64,000 nucleotides of DNA, taken from NCBI GenBank assembly GCA_022791455.1, contig JAAVZC010000007.1, positions 1-64,000 on the forward strand, read 5' to 3'. Below are positions 1-10,124 of this stretch, in pieces (the stretch's first letter is position 1; each line of letters opens with the position of its first letter). The notes beneath the pieces were generated by a model. It was not told the origin of the DNA and searched no databases. It saw nothing but the letters and a program-made list of their open reading frames with translations. The position numbers were made by a program, and so were the translations under genes. The stretch comes from Eggerthellaceae bacterium. Its GTDB lineage: Bacteria; Actinomycetota; Coriobacteriia; Coriobacteriales; Eggerthellaceae.

Positions 1-1024
1 AGTACACGCGCAGGTAGGTGAGCTTGCCCACGTAGGGGTCGGTCATGATCTTGAAGGCCAGCGAGGAGAACGGAGCCTTCGGATCGGCCGGACGGTCCTC
101 TTCCTCGCCGGTCTCGGGGTTCTCGCCCTTGATGGCGGGGATGTCAACCGGGGAAGGCATGTAGTCCACCACGGCGTCCAGCAGTTCCTGCACGCCCTTG
201 TTCTTGTAGGCGGAGCCCACGAACACCGGGTTGATCTTGCAGTCGATGACACCCTTGCGGATGGCGGCCTTGAATTCCTCGACCGTCACCTCTTCCTCCA
301 TGAGCACCTTCTCCATCAGGTCGTCGTCGCAGTCGGCGGCGGCCTCCAGGAGCTCCTGGCGGTACATTTCGGCGTCGTCCTTGTACTCGGCCGGAATCTC
401 GGCCATCGGCTCGGGGTAGGTCATGCCCTTGTCGTCGGCCTTGAAGTCCCACGCGGTCATGGTCACCAGGTCGATGACGCCCCAGAACTGGTCCTCAGCG
501 CCCATGGGGATCTGGGCGGCAACGGCGTTGGCGTCCAGGCGATCGCGCATGGTCTGGATGGCGTGGAAGAAGTCGGCGCCCACGCGGTCATACTTGTTGA
601 TGAAGGCGATGCGGGGCACGCCGTAGCGCTCGGCCTGACGCCACACAGTCTCGGACTGGGGCTGCACGCCAGCGACAGCGTCGAAAACGGCAACGGTGCC
701 GTCCAGAACGCGCAGGGAGCGCTCTACCTCGGCGGTAAAGTCAACGTGACCGGGCGTGTCGATGATCTGGAAGCGGTACTCCTTGCCGTCGGCCTTGCCG
801 CCGGGGTACTTCCAGAAGCAGGTGGTGGCAGCGGCGGTAATGGTTACGCCGCGCTCCTGCTCCTGAACCATCCAGTCCATCGTGGCTGCACCGTCATGGA
901 CTTCGCCGATCTTGTGGGTCTTGCCCGTGTAGTAAAGAATACGCTCGGTGGTGGTAGTCTTGCCCGCGTCGATGTGGGCCATGATACCGATGTTGCGCGT
1001 ATCTTTCAGATCGATTTTAGCCAT
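1..1024 (-). CDS. fusA: Elongation factor G (3' end truncated by window edge)
   Basis: Minus-strand translation from 1024 starts [59 protein letters not shown], a classic EF-G G-domain; next to rpsG/rpsL. Confidence 0.97.
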   Translation of the reverse strand, partial: MAKIDLKDTRNIGIMAHIDAGKTTTTERILYYTGKTHKIGEVHDGAATMDWMVQEQERGVTITAAATTCFWKYPGGKADGKEYRFQIIDTPGHVDFTAEVERSLRVLDGTVAVFDAVAGVQPQSETVWRQAERYGVPRIAFINKYDRVGADFFHAIQTMRDRLDANAVAAQIPMGAEDQFWGVIDLVTMTAWDFKADDKGMTYPEPMAEIPAEYKDDAEMYRQELLEAAADCDDDLMEKVLMEEEVTVEEFKAAIRKGVIDCKINPVFVGSAYKNKGVQELLDAVVDYMPSPVDIPAIKGENPETGEEEDRPADPKAPFSSLAFKIMTDPYVGKLTYLRVY

Positions 1025-1045
1025 AAAGTCAATTCCTGCCTGTTC

Positions 1046-1516
1046 TTAGAAGCGATAGTGTGAGAAGGCGCGGTTTGCCTCGGCCATCTTGTACATATCC
1101 TCGCGCTTCTTCACGGAAGCTCCGGTGTTGTTGGAGGCGTCCATGATTTCAGCGGCAAGACGCTGCTGCATGGTGTGCTCCTTGCGCTTGCGCGAGAAGT
1201 CCACGATCCAGCGGATGGCCAGGGTGGTGGCGCGACGGGAATTGACCTCCATCGGCACCTGGTAAGTGGCGCCGCCGACACGCTTGGGCTTGCACTCAAG
1301 GGTGGGGCGGACGTTGTCCATAGCCTTCTTGAAGACGGTCAGGGGGTCTTCCCCGGTCTTCTCGGCCACGATGTCGAAGGCACCGTAGACGATGTTCTCG
1401 GCGATGGACTTCTTGCCATCCAGCAGCACCTTGTTGATGAGCTGGGTGACGAGACGGTTGCTGTAACGGGCGTCCGGCGTTACTTCACGGCGGACAGCTG
1501 CTGCACGACGCGGCAT
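1046..1516 (-). CDS. rpsG: 30S ribosomal protein S7
   Basis: 156 aa [47 protein letters not shown]; str operon order. Confidence 0.98.
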   Translation of the reverse strand: MPRRAAAVRREVTPDARYSNRLVTQLINKVLLDGKKSIAENIVYGAFDIVAEKTGEDPLTVFKKAMDNVRPTLECKPKRVGGATYQVPMEVNSRRATTLAIRWIVDFSRKRKEHTMQQRLAAEIMDASNNTGASVKKREDMYKMAEANRAFSHYRF

Positions 1517-1612
1517 ACTTTTTACTCCTTTTGTCCTGCGTGCTTCGAGGGATCTTTCACTTCCCCATTAGGCGGCTTCTCTTTTTTGCCACCCGCACGA
1601 CTTAACGGTTAC

Positions 1613-1984
1613 TTATTTGGGGCGCTTGGCACCATAGCGGCTGCGGGCCTGCTTGCGCTTGTCGACAGCGGCGCAGTCCAGAGCAGCACGGATGACCTTG
1701 TAACGCACACCAGGCAGGTCCTTAACACGACCGCCGCGGATGAGCACCATGGAGTGCTCCTGAAGGTTGTGGCCCTCACCGGGGATGTAGGCGGTAACCT
1801 CCATGCCGTTGACCAGGCGCACACGGCAAACCTTACGGAGCGCCGAGTTCGGCTTCTTCGGGGTGGTGGTGTACACACGGGTGCACACGCCGCGCTTCTG
1901 CGGGTTGCCCTTCAGAGCCGGGGTCTTCGACTTGTCGACCGTCTTCTGACGGCCTTTGCGTACGAGCTGATTGATAGTAGGCAA
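1613..1984 (-). CDS. rpsL: 30S ribosomal protein S12
   Basis: 123 aa [14 protein letters not shown]...[34 protein letters not shown]. Confidence 0.98.
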   Translation of the reverse strand: MPTINQLVRKGRQKTVDKSKTPALKGNPQKRGVCTRVYTTTPKKPNSALRKVCRVRLVNGMEVTAYIPGEGHNLQEHSMVLIRGGRVKDLPGVRYKVIRAALDCAAVDKRKQARSRYGAKRPK

Positions 1985-2064
1985 AGTCTCAACTCCTTCT
2001 TTTCTATCGCTTCCTACAATTTCTCACACTCTTTGCGCGCTTGGGTTAGAGCGCACAAAAACAA

Positions 2065-2117
2065 GCGCCTCTGAGAGACGCGAGGATGCATATTATCAGC
2101 GAAAACCAGTATGTCAA
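2065..2117 (-). promoter_or_regulatory. Candidate str operon promoter with immediate hairpin/U-run
   Basis: Minus strand TTGACA (2117-2112), 16-nt spacer, TAATAT (2095-2090), then GCGTCTCTCAGAGGCGC hairpin (2081-2065) followed by TTGTTTTTGT. Confidence 0.55.
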
Positions 2118-2230
2118 ACGCCACGCACCCGGGCGTATCCATACCATCCGGCGAGCGGCACAAAGGCTACATAATTGCAGGATACCGACCTTGTCCCTGC
2201 CACCCGAGCGGGGCAAAGCTCGCAAACCCA

Positions 2231-2329
2231 TTGTCATCCTGAGCGGAGCGCGTAGCGCGTAGTCGAAGGATCTCACCCGGCTGCAGAGATCCTTCGACTA
2301 CGGCCTTCGGCCTTCGCTCAGGATGACAA
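2231..2329. repeat. Dispersed palindromic repeat, family A (GTCATCCTGAGC...GTCGAAGGATCT)
   Basis: ttgtcatcctgagcggagcgcgtagcgcgtagtcgaaggatctc...gagatccttcgactacggccttcggccttcgctcaggatgacaa; arms are reverse complements. Confidence 0.9.
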
Positions 2330-2340
2330 CGGGGTTCTGG

Positions 2341-3540
2341 TTAGAGGCGTTGGCCGTCGCGGGCGTAGAGGGCTATGAGCATTTCTACCAGCTTGGCGCA
2401 GCCTTCCACGTCGCGCACGGCAATGTATTCATCTTCGGAATGGATGTCAGTCATGCCAATGCCCAGTGTGATGGCGCGGGCGCCCTTCTCCCCCATCACG
2501 TTGGCGTCGGCGCCGCCGCCGGTGGTAACGCGCCGGGGCACCAGCCCGGCCAGGCGCGCGGCGTCCTTGATGCGGATGACCAGCGGGTCTTCGGCGTTGT
2601 AGGCCACTTCCGGATACGAGAACTCCCAGGTGATCTCCACGCGCCCGCCGCCGGCTTCCGCGGCCGCTTCCATGGCGGCGGTCATGGCGTCGCGCTGAGC
2701 CAGCGCCTCTTCGCGCACGAGCGAGCGGCACTCGCCGCGCAGGTGGCAATGCTCGGGGATGACGTTCACCGTGTGGCCGCCCTCGATGAAGCCGACGTTG
2801 GCGGTGGTGCGCTCGTTGATGCGCCCCAGCTGCATGGCGTCGATGGCGTCGGCCGCCATGTGAATGGCGCTGATTCCCTGCTCGGGGCAGATGCCAGCAT
2901 GGGCGGCGGTGCCGTAGAAATCGGCGAAGAAGGTGAAGTGGCACGGGGCCGCGGTGACGATAGAGCCGGGGCGGCCGTTGGCGTCCAACACGAAGCAGGG
3001 CGTGCCGGGCGCGAAGGTGTCATCAGCCAGCGCCGAGGCCCCTACCAGGCTTATCTCCTCGCAGGTGGTGAAAACCAGCTGGATGTCCGGGCGCGCCGTG
3101 CCTTTCTCCAGCGTGGTGCGCACGCCTTCCAGAATCGCGGCGATGCCGGCTTTGTCGTCACCGGAAAGGATGGTGTCGCCCGCGGAGCAGAGCACCTCCA
3201 CCAGGGCGTCTTCGGCAAACGGGTTGCCGGCGGCGTCCACGGGGCGCTGGGCCAGCTGGCCGGCGGGGCGCATTTCGCGCTTCACGCGGATGTTTTCGCA
3301 AGGCTCCACGGTGTCCATATGGGCGGAAAACGCGATGCGGCCGGGCACGGTACCGGGCAGAAGGGCGATGATGTTGCCGGTGTCGGAACCGGTCTGCGCG
3401 GCGGAGTCGTCGATGGTCACTGCGAAGCCCAGCTCCTCGAGCATCGGCACCAGAGCATCCCGCATCACCGCCTCATGGCGCGAAGGCGATGCGATCTTCG
3501 CCAATTCGACAAACGTATCAATAAGCCGCTCAGAGTCCAT
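2341..3540 (-). CDS. M20 family metallopeptidase (PepT-like)
   Basis: MDSERLIDTFVELAKIASPSRHEA... AFSAHMDTVEP, GDDKAGIAAIL, TCEE motifs. Confidence 0.85.
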   Translation of the reverse strand: MDSERLIDTFVELAKIASPSRHEAVMRDALVPMLEELGFAVTIDDSAAQTGSDTGNIIALLPGTVPGRIAFSAHMDTVEPCENIRVKREMRPAGQLAQRPVDAAGNPFAEDALVEVLCSAGDTILSGDDKAGIAAILEGVRTTLEKGTARPDIQLVFTTCEEISLVGASALADDTFAPGTPCFVLDANGRPGSIVTAAPCHFTFFADFYGTAAHAGICPEQGISAIHMAADAIDAMQLGRINERTTANVGFIEGGHTVNVIPEHCHLRGECRSLVREEALAQRDAMTAAMEAAAEAGGGRVEITWEFSYPEVAYNAEDPLVIRIKDAARLAGLVPRRVTTGGGADANVMGEKGARAITLGIGMTDIHSEDEYIAVRDVEGCAKLVEMLIALYARDGQRL

Positions 3541-3606
3541 CGTTCCTTCTTTCCTAAGCTGTCCCATCCCCGCGTCATGCGGGCAGGGGCATACGTCCGT
3601 CCCCCA

Positions 3607-3722
3607 TTGTCATCCTGAGCGCAGCGCGCAGCGCGGAGTCGAAGGATCTTCACGGCCCAAATTCGCTAACCGGCTGCAGAGATCCTTCGACTCCGGCCTT
3701 CGGCCTCCGCTCAGGATGACAA
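3607..3722. repeat. Dispersed palindromic repeat, family A
   Basis: ttgtcatcctgagcgcagcgcgcagcgcggagtcgaaggatctt...agatccttcgactccggccttcggcctccgctcaggatgacaaa. Confidence 0.9.
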
Positions 3723-3730
3723 AGGGAACC

Positions 3731-5092
3731 TTAGTTCCCCAGGATCCTGGGGGCTACTTGCTTTTTTCGGGAGAGGATGCCGGGCATCCAGGTGCCGCCT
3801 TGGCCGGTGCAGTTGATGCCGAAGACGCGGTTCACCACACGGCGGTTGCCTTCGCAGAGGAACTGGCTGCCCTCCGCCAGGATGTCAGTCACCATGAGCA
3901 GCACGAACTCGTAGCCGTGGTCGGCCGCCAGCTTGCGCATGTGCTCGCGAATCTCCTCTTCGCGCTCCAGCACGCCGGCCAAATCCACCGTTTCCCGCTG
4001 GCAGATAAGCACGGTGCCATCGTCGAAGGGGAACTCCTTGGAGTCGGCCTCTACCAGCTTGTCGATGGGCACGTCGTTCACGCTGCCGCGGGCCTTGAAC
4101 ACGCGCAGGCCGAACTCGGTGGGGTCTTCGCCAATGATTTCTCCCAGGTATTTCGCCTGTTCACGGTCGGTATCGGTCGTGGTGGGAGACTTCAGGATGA
4201 CGGTGTCGGTCATGATGGCGGAAAGCAGCACGGCGGCGATTTCCTTCGGCACCTCCACCCCGTACTTGCGGAATTCCATGCACACGATGGTGGCGGTGGA
4301 GCCCACCGGCAGGTTGATGAACTGGATGGGGTTGGCGGTGGAGACGTCGGCGATGCGATGGTGGTCGATGATCTCGACGACGTCCGCTTCCTCGATGCCG
4401 TTCACCGCTTGGCGCGTTTCGTTGTGGTCCACCAGGATCACCTTGCGCTTGGGCGGGTTGGCGATGTCGGAGCGGGTGACAATGCCGATGGCCTGGCCCT
4501 CGTCGTTGAGCACCACGCCTTCGCGCAGCTCCGAGGCCAGCAGATCCTCGGCGGCGTCCTTCAGCAGGATTTCCTTGTCCAGCGTCAGCACGTCGGTGGC
4601 CATGAGCTCGCCCACGCGCTGCCCCAGCGACTCGATGAGCGAGGCGGCCACGGCCATCTGGTTGGGGTTCTCGTCCTCCATGAGGTCGGTGGCGGAAATG
4701 TAGCGCTCGGCGATGGCGCGGGTGGAAATAAGGCCCTCGAACTGGTGGTTCTCCCCTTCCACCACCAGCGCGCGCACGTTGTGCAGCCGCAGCTGGCGGC
4801 CCGCTTCCATCATGGTGGCGTCGTGGGAGATGGACACCGGGTTGGGGGTCATCACGTCGCCGACGCGGGAGTGCACGTGGGCGATCTTGCGCGGTTCAGG
4901 CAGGTTGTTCTCTTTGAGCACCCAGGCGCTTTCCGGCGGCAGCGGCCCCAGGCGGCCGGGGAAGTATACGAATTTAGCGTCAGTGCCATCGCGCTTCGCC
5001 AGCTGATTCTTCAGGTAGGCATAACCGACGGCAGCGGAAATGGAGTCGTTGTCGGGGTTGCGATGGCCGATGACTACAACAGGTGTGGGCAT
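3731..5092 (-). CDS. Manganese-dependent inorganic pyrophosphatase with regulatory CBS domains (family II CBS-PPase)
   Basis: MPTPVVVIGHRNPDNDSISAAVGYAYLK (DHH-type), CBS pair (HVHSRVGDVMTPNPVSISHDATMMEAGRQL), EIIDHHRIADV, C-terminal DHHA2 region. Confidence 0.9.
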   Translation of the reverse strand: MPTPVVVIGHRNPDNDSISAAVGYAYLKNQLAKRDGTDAKFVYFPGRLGPLPPESAWVLKENNLPEPRKIAHVHSRVGDVMTPNPVSISHDATMMEAGRQLRLHNVRALVVEGENHQFEGLISTRAIAERYISATDLMEDENPNQMAVAASLIESLGQRVGELMATDVLTLDKEILLKDAAEDLLASELREGVVLNDEGQAIGIVTRSDIANPPKRKVILVDHNETRQAVNGIEEADVVEIIDHHRIADVSTANPIQFINLPVGSTATIVCMEFRKYGVEVPKEIAAVLLSAIMTDTVILKSPTTTDTDREQAKYLGEIIGEDPTEFGLRVFKARGSVNDVPIDKLVEADSKEFPFDDGTVLICQRETVDLAGVLEREEEIREHMRKLAADHGYEFVLLMVTDILAEGSQFLCEGNRRVVNRVFGINCTGQGGTWMPGILSRKKQVAPRILGN

Positions 5093-5284
5093 GGGGAAAT
5101 CCCTCTCATACGCTTCTGATCCAAATAGGTTCACAAAGCTGGGGAGTATAGCCCGCAGTTGTGAAAACCACGCGAACACGCCGCAAATTCATCGACAAGC
5201 CAAAAGTATTCCCAGCTGGACGGCGATTCCGTAGTGTAAATGCTCCGTTTAGAGCAACCCCTCCCGATCGACGGAAGACGGAAC

Positions 5285-6226
5285 TCAATGGCGAAGACGC
5301 CGAAGCAGGCTACGGATTATCTCATGGTCTTCAATCGGGGTCACTCCAAAGCACTTTTTGCCAGCATCCTTGATGGATGCACCAATATGGTATCCGCAGA
5401 CGCTATCTAACAAGAGAAACCTATCATGGAACGCGCTCGTCAGATCCAACTCAAGCGCAGGATATTGCTGGTTAAACTTGTTTACATCAGCTTTGGAAAG
5501 CCTGCATCCACGCTTTGTTGTATAGATACGCGCTCTGACGCCCTCGCCCTTCTTCGACAGCACGTTCAGAGTGTCTAGATCGACATAGCTGTCTACCAAA
5601 ACGATTTCCTCCCTGGCCGTCCTGACCAGTCGTGCCAGAAACTCGAAAGCATCGTAAATCTGACCATCGAAGAAAATTGCTTGACTGGATTCCTGAGTGC
5701 CCTTGGCCTCAAGGCGCTCGAGAACCAGGGCGAATTTCTCATCGGCAAGACGCTGGTATTCGGCCTGCCTCACCTCGATCGCATCCATTCGCTGCAAGAG
5801 CCCCGCATTCCCAACAATAAAATGTCGCATGCGGACGAAGGCGTTCATTATTTGGATGCTTATACTTATGGCGGCGTCGCTTCTCAGCACTCCCGAGAGC
5901 ATCGCAACGCCCTGTTCAGTAAAGGCGTAGGGCAGGCTACGCCTTCCGCCCCATTCACTTGAGATCACAGATTGTGATCTCAAGTTGTCAAATTCCTCTC
6001 GCGTGAGCTGGAACCGAAACTCTTCCGGAAAACGCTTTACATTTCGGCTGACCGCCTGATTGAACACACGAGTTTCCACCTCATACAACGCGGCCAAATC
6101 GCTGTCGAGCATGACCTGCCGACCACGCACCGTGTAAATTAGATCCTCCATTTGGGCTGGAACACGGCGGGGCTGCTCCGAATTGCGAACCGCACGCCCC
6201 TCGATATCTCCAAGCCCAATCTCCAA
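5285..6226 (-). CDS. ORF6N domain protein with C-terminal PLD-like region
   Basis: IYTVRGRQVMLDSDLAALYEVETRVFNQAVSRNVKRFPEEFRFQLTREEF (ORF6N); C-term FHDRFLLLD...YHIGASIKDAGKKCFG (HxRx4D, PLD-like). Confidence 0.8.
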   Translation of the reverse strand: MEIGLGDIEGRAVRNSEQPRRVPAQMEDLIYTVRGRQVMLDSDLAALYEVETRVFNQAVSRNVKRFPEEFRFQLTREEFDNLRSQSVISSEWGGRRSLPYAFTEQGVAMLSGVLRSDAAISISIQIMNAFVRMRHFIVGNAGLLQRMDAIEVRQAEYQRLADEKFALVLERLEAKGTQESSQAIFFDGQIYDAFEFLARLVRTAREEIVLVDSYVDLDTLNVLSKKGEGVRARIYTTKRGCRLSKADVNKFNQQYPALELDLTSAFHDRFLLLDSVCGYHIGASIKDAGKKCFGVTPIEDHEIIRSLLRRLRH

Positions 6227-6691
6227 CTAAAGTTCAACCTCCCCGTAAGCAAAGCCGTATTCTTCCTCTTGCCATGCGAAAAATTCTTCGCAATCACATA
6301 CACGAATGAGATCCTCCGGGAAGTCGCTTCGGTTACGAGTAATCACGGCGTCGGCACCAATCGCCAAGGCTGTCTCAACAAGGAGCCAGTTTTCCGGGTC
6401 CTTCCAGGAAGCAGCCAACATGAGGTCCACCTCGCGGTCCGACACCGGGAATACGTCCACGAAGGTGCGCAGCAGGCGCAGGCGCTGCAACACATCGTCC
6501 ATCTCGCTGCGTTTGCCGCCATCCGAAAGAACGCAGATCAGATCGATCATCTGGGAAGACGATACCCAGAGGTCGAACTCCCCCACCTTGCCGCAGAGCA
6601 TGAGGAGCCGCGCCTTCTCGTAGAAAGGCGCTCGTTCATTCAGGAAATCAATAACGATATTCGTATCCAGGAGCAGTTTCAGCCGTCCCAT
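6227..6691 (-). CDS. PIN domain ribonuclease toxin (VapC-like)
   Basis: MGRLKLLLDTNIVIDFLNERAPFYEKA; ADAVITRNRSDFP; abuts antitoxin-like gene. Confidence 0.8.
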   Translation of the reverse strand: MGRLKLLLDTNIVIDFLNERAPFYEKARLLMLCGKVGEFDLWVSSSQMIDLICVLSDGGKRSEMDDVLQRLRLLRTFVDVFPVSDREVDLMLAASWKDPENWLLVETALAIGADAVITRNRSDFPEDLIRVCDCEEFFAWQEEEYGFAYGEVEL

Positions 6692-6988
6692 TTAGAGCAA
6701 CTCCCGCGCCGCCAACCGATCCCTTTTGATTTCCGCCTTCGACATTGAATCAAAGCGAGAGGAGCGGGGCGAAGAGAGCTCATCGATGAATGCCGCCGCC
6801 TCTTTCCACCGGTCAGCGGGAACCCGTTCCGAGCCTTCGACGAGAAACGCAGCGTTTCCGGCTTCGATCATGCGGTCGAACAGGGCGTTAATGGCCTGAG
6901 AGACATTGAGCCCCTCCCGCTCAAGCACCCGCAATCCGCGAGCCTTCTTCTCTTCCGACATCCGCCCTGTAACCATGACGCTGTTCAT
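6692..6988 (-). CDS. RelB/DinJ-like antitoxin
   Basis: MNSVMVTGRMSEEKKARGLRVLEREGLNVSQAINALFDRMIE (RHH-like); ends one base before PIN gene. Confidence 0.7.
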   Translation of the reverse strand: MNSVMVTGRMSEEKKARGLRVLEREGLNVSQAINALFDRMIEAGNAAFLVEGSERVPADRWKEAAAFIDELSSPRSSRFDSMSKAEIKRDRLAARELL

Positions 6989-7095
6989 AATCAGCCTTTC
7001 TAAAGTTGTACAACGCATATTGTACAACATATGAACGAAGACTACCAGCTCGTCGCAGCAGGCCGGAATGCAGCTTATTCAGCAAAGGCTGTAAA

Positions 7096-8064
7096 TTATC
7101 GCACCGCGGTCAAAACATCCACTATTTCCTGCGTCAGCGCTTTTTGTTGGGTTGCGGTCAGCTCATCAGAAGTTCGTATGACAAGAGTGCCAACCACTTC
7201 GTGCGATCCAGATGAAAACATGCCCGCCCCGTCAAAAGAAGCGAGATAGGCATCCCGCCTTTCTGCATCTTCCACATTTGGAAACACCTCAATTGCGCCC
7301 CCGCCGCTCGTGCCGACCTCAATCACATCTTCCTTGCCTTCTTCGATATACAGGGAAGACCAATCAACTTGCTCATCGCGGAAATAGATACAACCGACAT
7401 ACCCTCCGGATTTGTTAAGTTTCCCATTAGGGTCATGGTCCTCCGTGACAGCCGCTATTTCTGAAATACTCCCTATCCCAAGAATCCTCTCCATAATGAA
7501 GTCGTCAGTTGGAGCCGTCACTTGCTTCAAGCTCTGGATACTGTCCTCGTAGCTGCCCAGCGCAACCTTCAATGCGTCAATCTCTTGCGAGTAATCCGGC
7601 ACGACTGGGATATCTGGAATTTGGGCAGCGGATAAACGGGCCTCGAGCTCTGCCGCCTCTTCAATTATCGCCTCTAAATCAGATCGCCCCATGTCGTCGC
7701 TCATAGACATAGGCTGCTCTTGCGGCAAGCTATCCGGAACTCGGCTCAGCCCATCCTGAACAGATTTCATTGCGTTCTTCAGCTCGGTGAGCGTATTGGA
7801 ATCAAAGGGTTCTTCGCCCTTATTAATAACCGCTTGAGCTGCCTTCACTTCGGCCAACGCAAGACTATTCGCAGCTTCTATATCCTCAACAGCGCTATTG
7901 TAGGGATTGATTTCTGCATTGTAGTTCGCAATCGCTTCATTGCAATGCTCAACCGCCTCCGCCGCTTCTTCTCGTAACTGGTCGGAACAACCGATCAACG
8001 ACATCGATGCGATCAGCATCATCGGAATTAGAAGCTTCTTCACTTTAGATATCGTCCCTACCAT
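7096..8064 (-). CDS. Putative lipoprotein, coiled-coil rich
   Basis: MVGTISKVKKLLIPMMLIASMSLIGC lipobox; tightly spaced downstream of SPFH gene. Confidence 0.7.
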   Translation of the reverse strand: MVGTISKVKKLLIPMMLIASMSLIGCSDQLREEAAEAVEHCNEAIANYNAEINPYNSAVEDIEAANSLALAEVKAAQAVINKGEEPFDSNTLTELKNAMKSVQDGLSRVPDSLPQEQPMSMSDDMGRSDLEAIIEEAAELEARLSAAQIPDIPVVPDYSQEIDALKVALGSYEDSIQSLKQVTAPTDDFIMERILGIGSISEIAAVTEDHDPNGKLNKSGGYVGCIYFRDEQVDWSSLYIEEGKEDVIEVGTSGGGAIEVFPNVEDAERRDAYLASFDGAGMFSSGSHEVVGTLVIRTSDELTATQQKALTQEIVDVLTAVR

Positions 8065-8085
8065 TAACATCCTTCTTCCCAACGT

Positions 8086-9243
8086 CTAGAGTCCCAGCAG
8101 TTCTCTCTTTTTTGCATCGAATTCCTCTTGGGTCAACACACCTGTGTCAAGCAGCTCTTTGAGCTTGCGCACCGTTTCGATACTCTCGCTATAGTCCACT
8201 GCCTTCGCTGGGTTTGCAGATGCAGCGACCTGCTGATCGGCCGGAGCGGGCGAAGCAATCTGACCGCCCGGAGAGATGGCGGACGCAACGTTCATACCGA
8301 AAAGCATCCCTCCCGCATCGCCGAAACCATGGGTCTGCACTCCCTGGGCGATCTTTTGCTGAGCGGCAGTATTCGCTGCCTGCTGGGAGGTGTCCTCGAA
8401 AGCACTAACGCTCATGCGGTTCTGGTTGAAGCCATGCACCAACTCGCGTGATTCAGGTGAGAACTCAATGTTTTCGATTGCAACACGAACAACACGAAAG
8501 CCAAAGCGCTCCGGCCAGCTGCCTACATACAGGTCGTCTTCGGCAATACGATCAGAGATCGCCTGAGCCTGTCCGGGCAATTGCGAAATCCGAAATTCGC
8601 TCGAGAGCGAGTTGAGCGCGGTGATAAACGACTGCAAGAATTCGGATATGACCTGCTTCCGAGCGGACGGATTATCGATCGAATAGGAATAGGTATTCGG
8701 GGGAACAAAATTGCGTACGAATGCATCAGGGTCCGTAACCTGGATCGAGAAAGTCCCAAACGCGAACACCTCGAGGTCACATCGATAATAGCGGTCGTTG
8801 TACATCTGCGGCCCGCGAGTTCCAAAAGGGATACCGCGAATCTCTCGCAAGTTCACGAACGCGACTCGCTTCTCCTGCCCCGGAATTCCACCAAACCCAA
8901 TACGAGTGGTCACCTGGTCAAAAACCGCGTCGACCGACCCATTCGAGAAGACGCTATCCTCCCCGCCCTCGTACTCATATGTGCCAGGTGCCAGGATGAC
9001 CTCGTCTATGCCACCTTCTCCGAAAATATACGCAGCAGTATTCTCGGGAACAAAAATCAACGATCCACGAGTGATCACTCCCTCTGAACCGTGGACGTTC
9101 GCCCCTCTTCCATTGTTCTTGTTTTTAAGGACGCCCGGAGACACAACAACATGCTCGTCAAACGGTCCAGCCGTATAAATGTCCTTCCACTGGTCGGACA
9201 GAGTTCCTGCTACAGAATCGGTTATAGCACGAAAAATACCCAT
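8086..9243 (-). CDS. SPFH/Band-7 'virion core protein'-like (YdjI-like) with C-terminal SHOCT
   Basis: MGIFRAITDSVAGTLSDQWKDIYTAGPFDEHVVVSPGV...; C-term IETVRKLKELLDTGVLTQEEFDAKKRELLGL (SHOCT). Confidence 0.8.
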   Translation of the reverse strand: MGIFRAITDSVAGTLSDQWKDIYTAGPFDEHVVVSPGVLKNKNNGRGANVHGSEGVITRGSLIFVPENTAAYIFGEGGIDEVILAPGTYEYEGGEDSVFSNGSVDAVFDQVTTRIGFGGIPGQEKRVAFVNLREIRGIPFGTRGPQMYNDRYYRCDLEVFAFGTFSIQVTDPDAFVRNFVPPNTYSYSIDNPSARKQVISEFLQSFITALNSLSSEFRISQLPGQAQAISDRIAEDDLYVGSWPERFGFRVVRVAIENIEFSPESRELVHGFNQNRMSVSAFEDTSQQAANTAAQQKIAQGVQTHGFGDAGGMLFGMNVASAISPGGQIASPAPADQQVAASANPAKAVDYSESIETVRKLKELLDTGVLTQEEFDAKKRELLGL

Positions 9244-9251
9244 CTTCTCTC

Positions 9252-9902
9252 CTAGCTTATAGTCTGGACAGTATCGCAATATTTGCAGGTAACCTGTTGA
9301 CCCTTGGCACCAGACAGAGGGGCGCAGCAGCCGATACACCGTTGAGTCGCTCGAGGAGGAGACTTAGGAGCCCCTTTGGCTGCTTGAGCGAAGGTGGAAA
9401 CACCGGCCCCAACAGTCGCAGCCACCGTCTCAACAATGGATCTTCGATCTTCCGGCTCAAAGGCGGAACCTCCCTCTCCAGTTTCAGCCCCAAGAGCGCT
9501 ACAGATGGCATCGCGCCACTCCCTGATATTTCGCTTCTCTTTTTCGGCCACAGACGTGAATGCGTCTTTCAGCGACGACCCTAAGCCCGTGTCGTATGAG
9601 AGCGGCAAGCCGAGCGTGAAGGACTCCACGCCGTGAGCGAAAAAGATGTGCATTTGTCGCGCACCTGACGCCGATCGCCCCTCCTGAATCTTTGGCTTTC
9701 CGTCATCTGTGCAGATGGAGGAGAGGGGGAACCTGAAGCTCTCCTTCACCCCTCCCAGCATGCCCCTCACAACAACTATCAACGCCTGATTTGTGAGGAA
9801 GAGCTCCGCATTGGAATAGGACTGCTTTCTGGGTGAGTCATAAATAATCCGCGGGCTAGTCTTCAAAATGGCCTCATTTGGCAATAGATCGATTTTGCTC
9901 AT
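9252..9902 (-). CDS. Hypothetical protein with C-terminal zinc ribbon
   Basis: C-term RCIGCCAPLSGAKGQQVTCKYCDTVQTIS; N-term NAELFLTNQALIVVVRGMLGGVKESFRFPL resembles PH/GRAM-like fold; 8 bp from SPFH gene. Confidence 0.6.
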   Translation of the reverse strand: MSKIDLLPNEAILKTSPRIIYDSPRKQSYSNAELFLTNQALIVVVRGMLGGVKESFRFPLSSICTDDGKPKIQEGRSASGARQMHIFFAHGVESFTLGLPLSYDTGLGSSLKDAFTSVAEKEKRNIREWRDAICSALGAETGEGGSAFEPEDRRSIVETVAATVGAGVSTFAQAAKGAPKSPPRATQRCIGCCAPLSGAKGQQVTCKYCDTVQTIS

Positions 9903-10124
9903 CCTGGCACCTTCCAACGCAATTTGTCTGACTGCGGGAACGCGCCAACCAGTGAATCGTGAAAGTCTGGAGAGCATCCGCCACAGTCACCACAACTGCC
10001 CAGGCACCGCAATGATGCAATGAAACCCAGAGATCGACAGATGCTCTCCGGGCCAGCAATTGCTATTCGATTGTGGTGCCATCCTAAGATGAGCAGTTGT
10101 GGTAACTGTATTATACACAGAAGA

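Noticed and set aside
2323-3618. 431-aa plus-strand ORF opposite the M20 peptidase
   Set aside because: Antisense ORF created by high GC codon bias; composition is His/Gly/Ala/Asp-rich with no family motif, while the minus frame has clear peptidase motifs.
2933-5119. 728-aa plus-strand ORF spanning peptidase, repeat and CBS-PPase
   Set aside because: Antisense shadow ORF crossing two genes and an intergenic repeat; no coherent domain.
5285-9902. Prophage or integrative element
   Set aside because: ORF6N and 'virion core protein'-like names are suggestive, but no integrase, capsid, terminase, att repeats or tRNA target seen.
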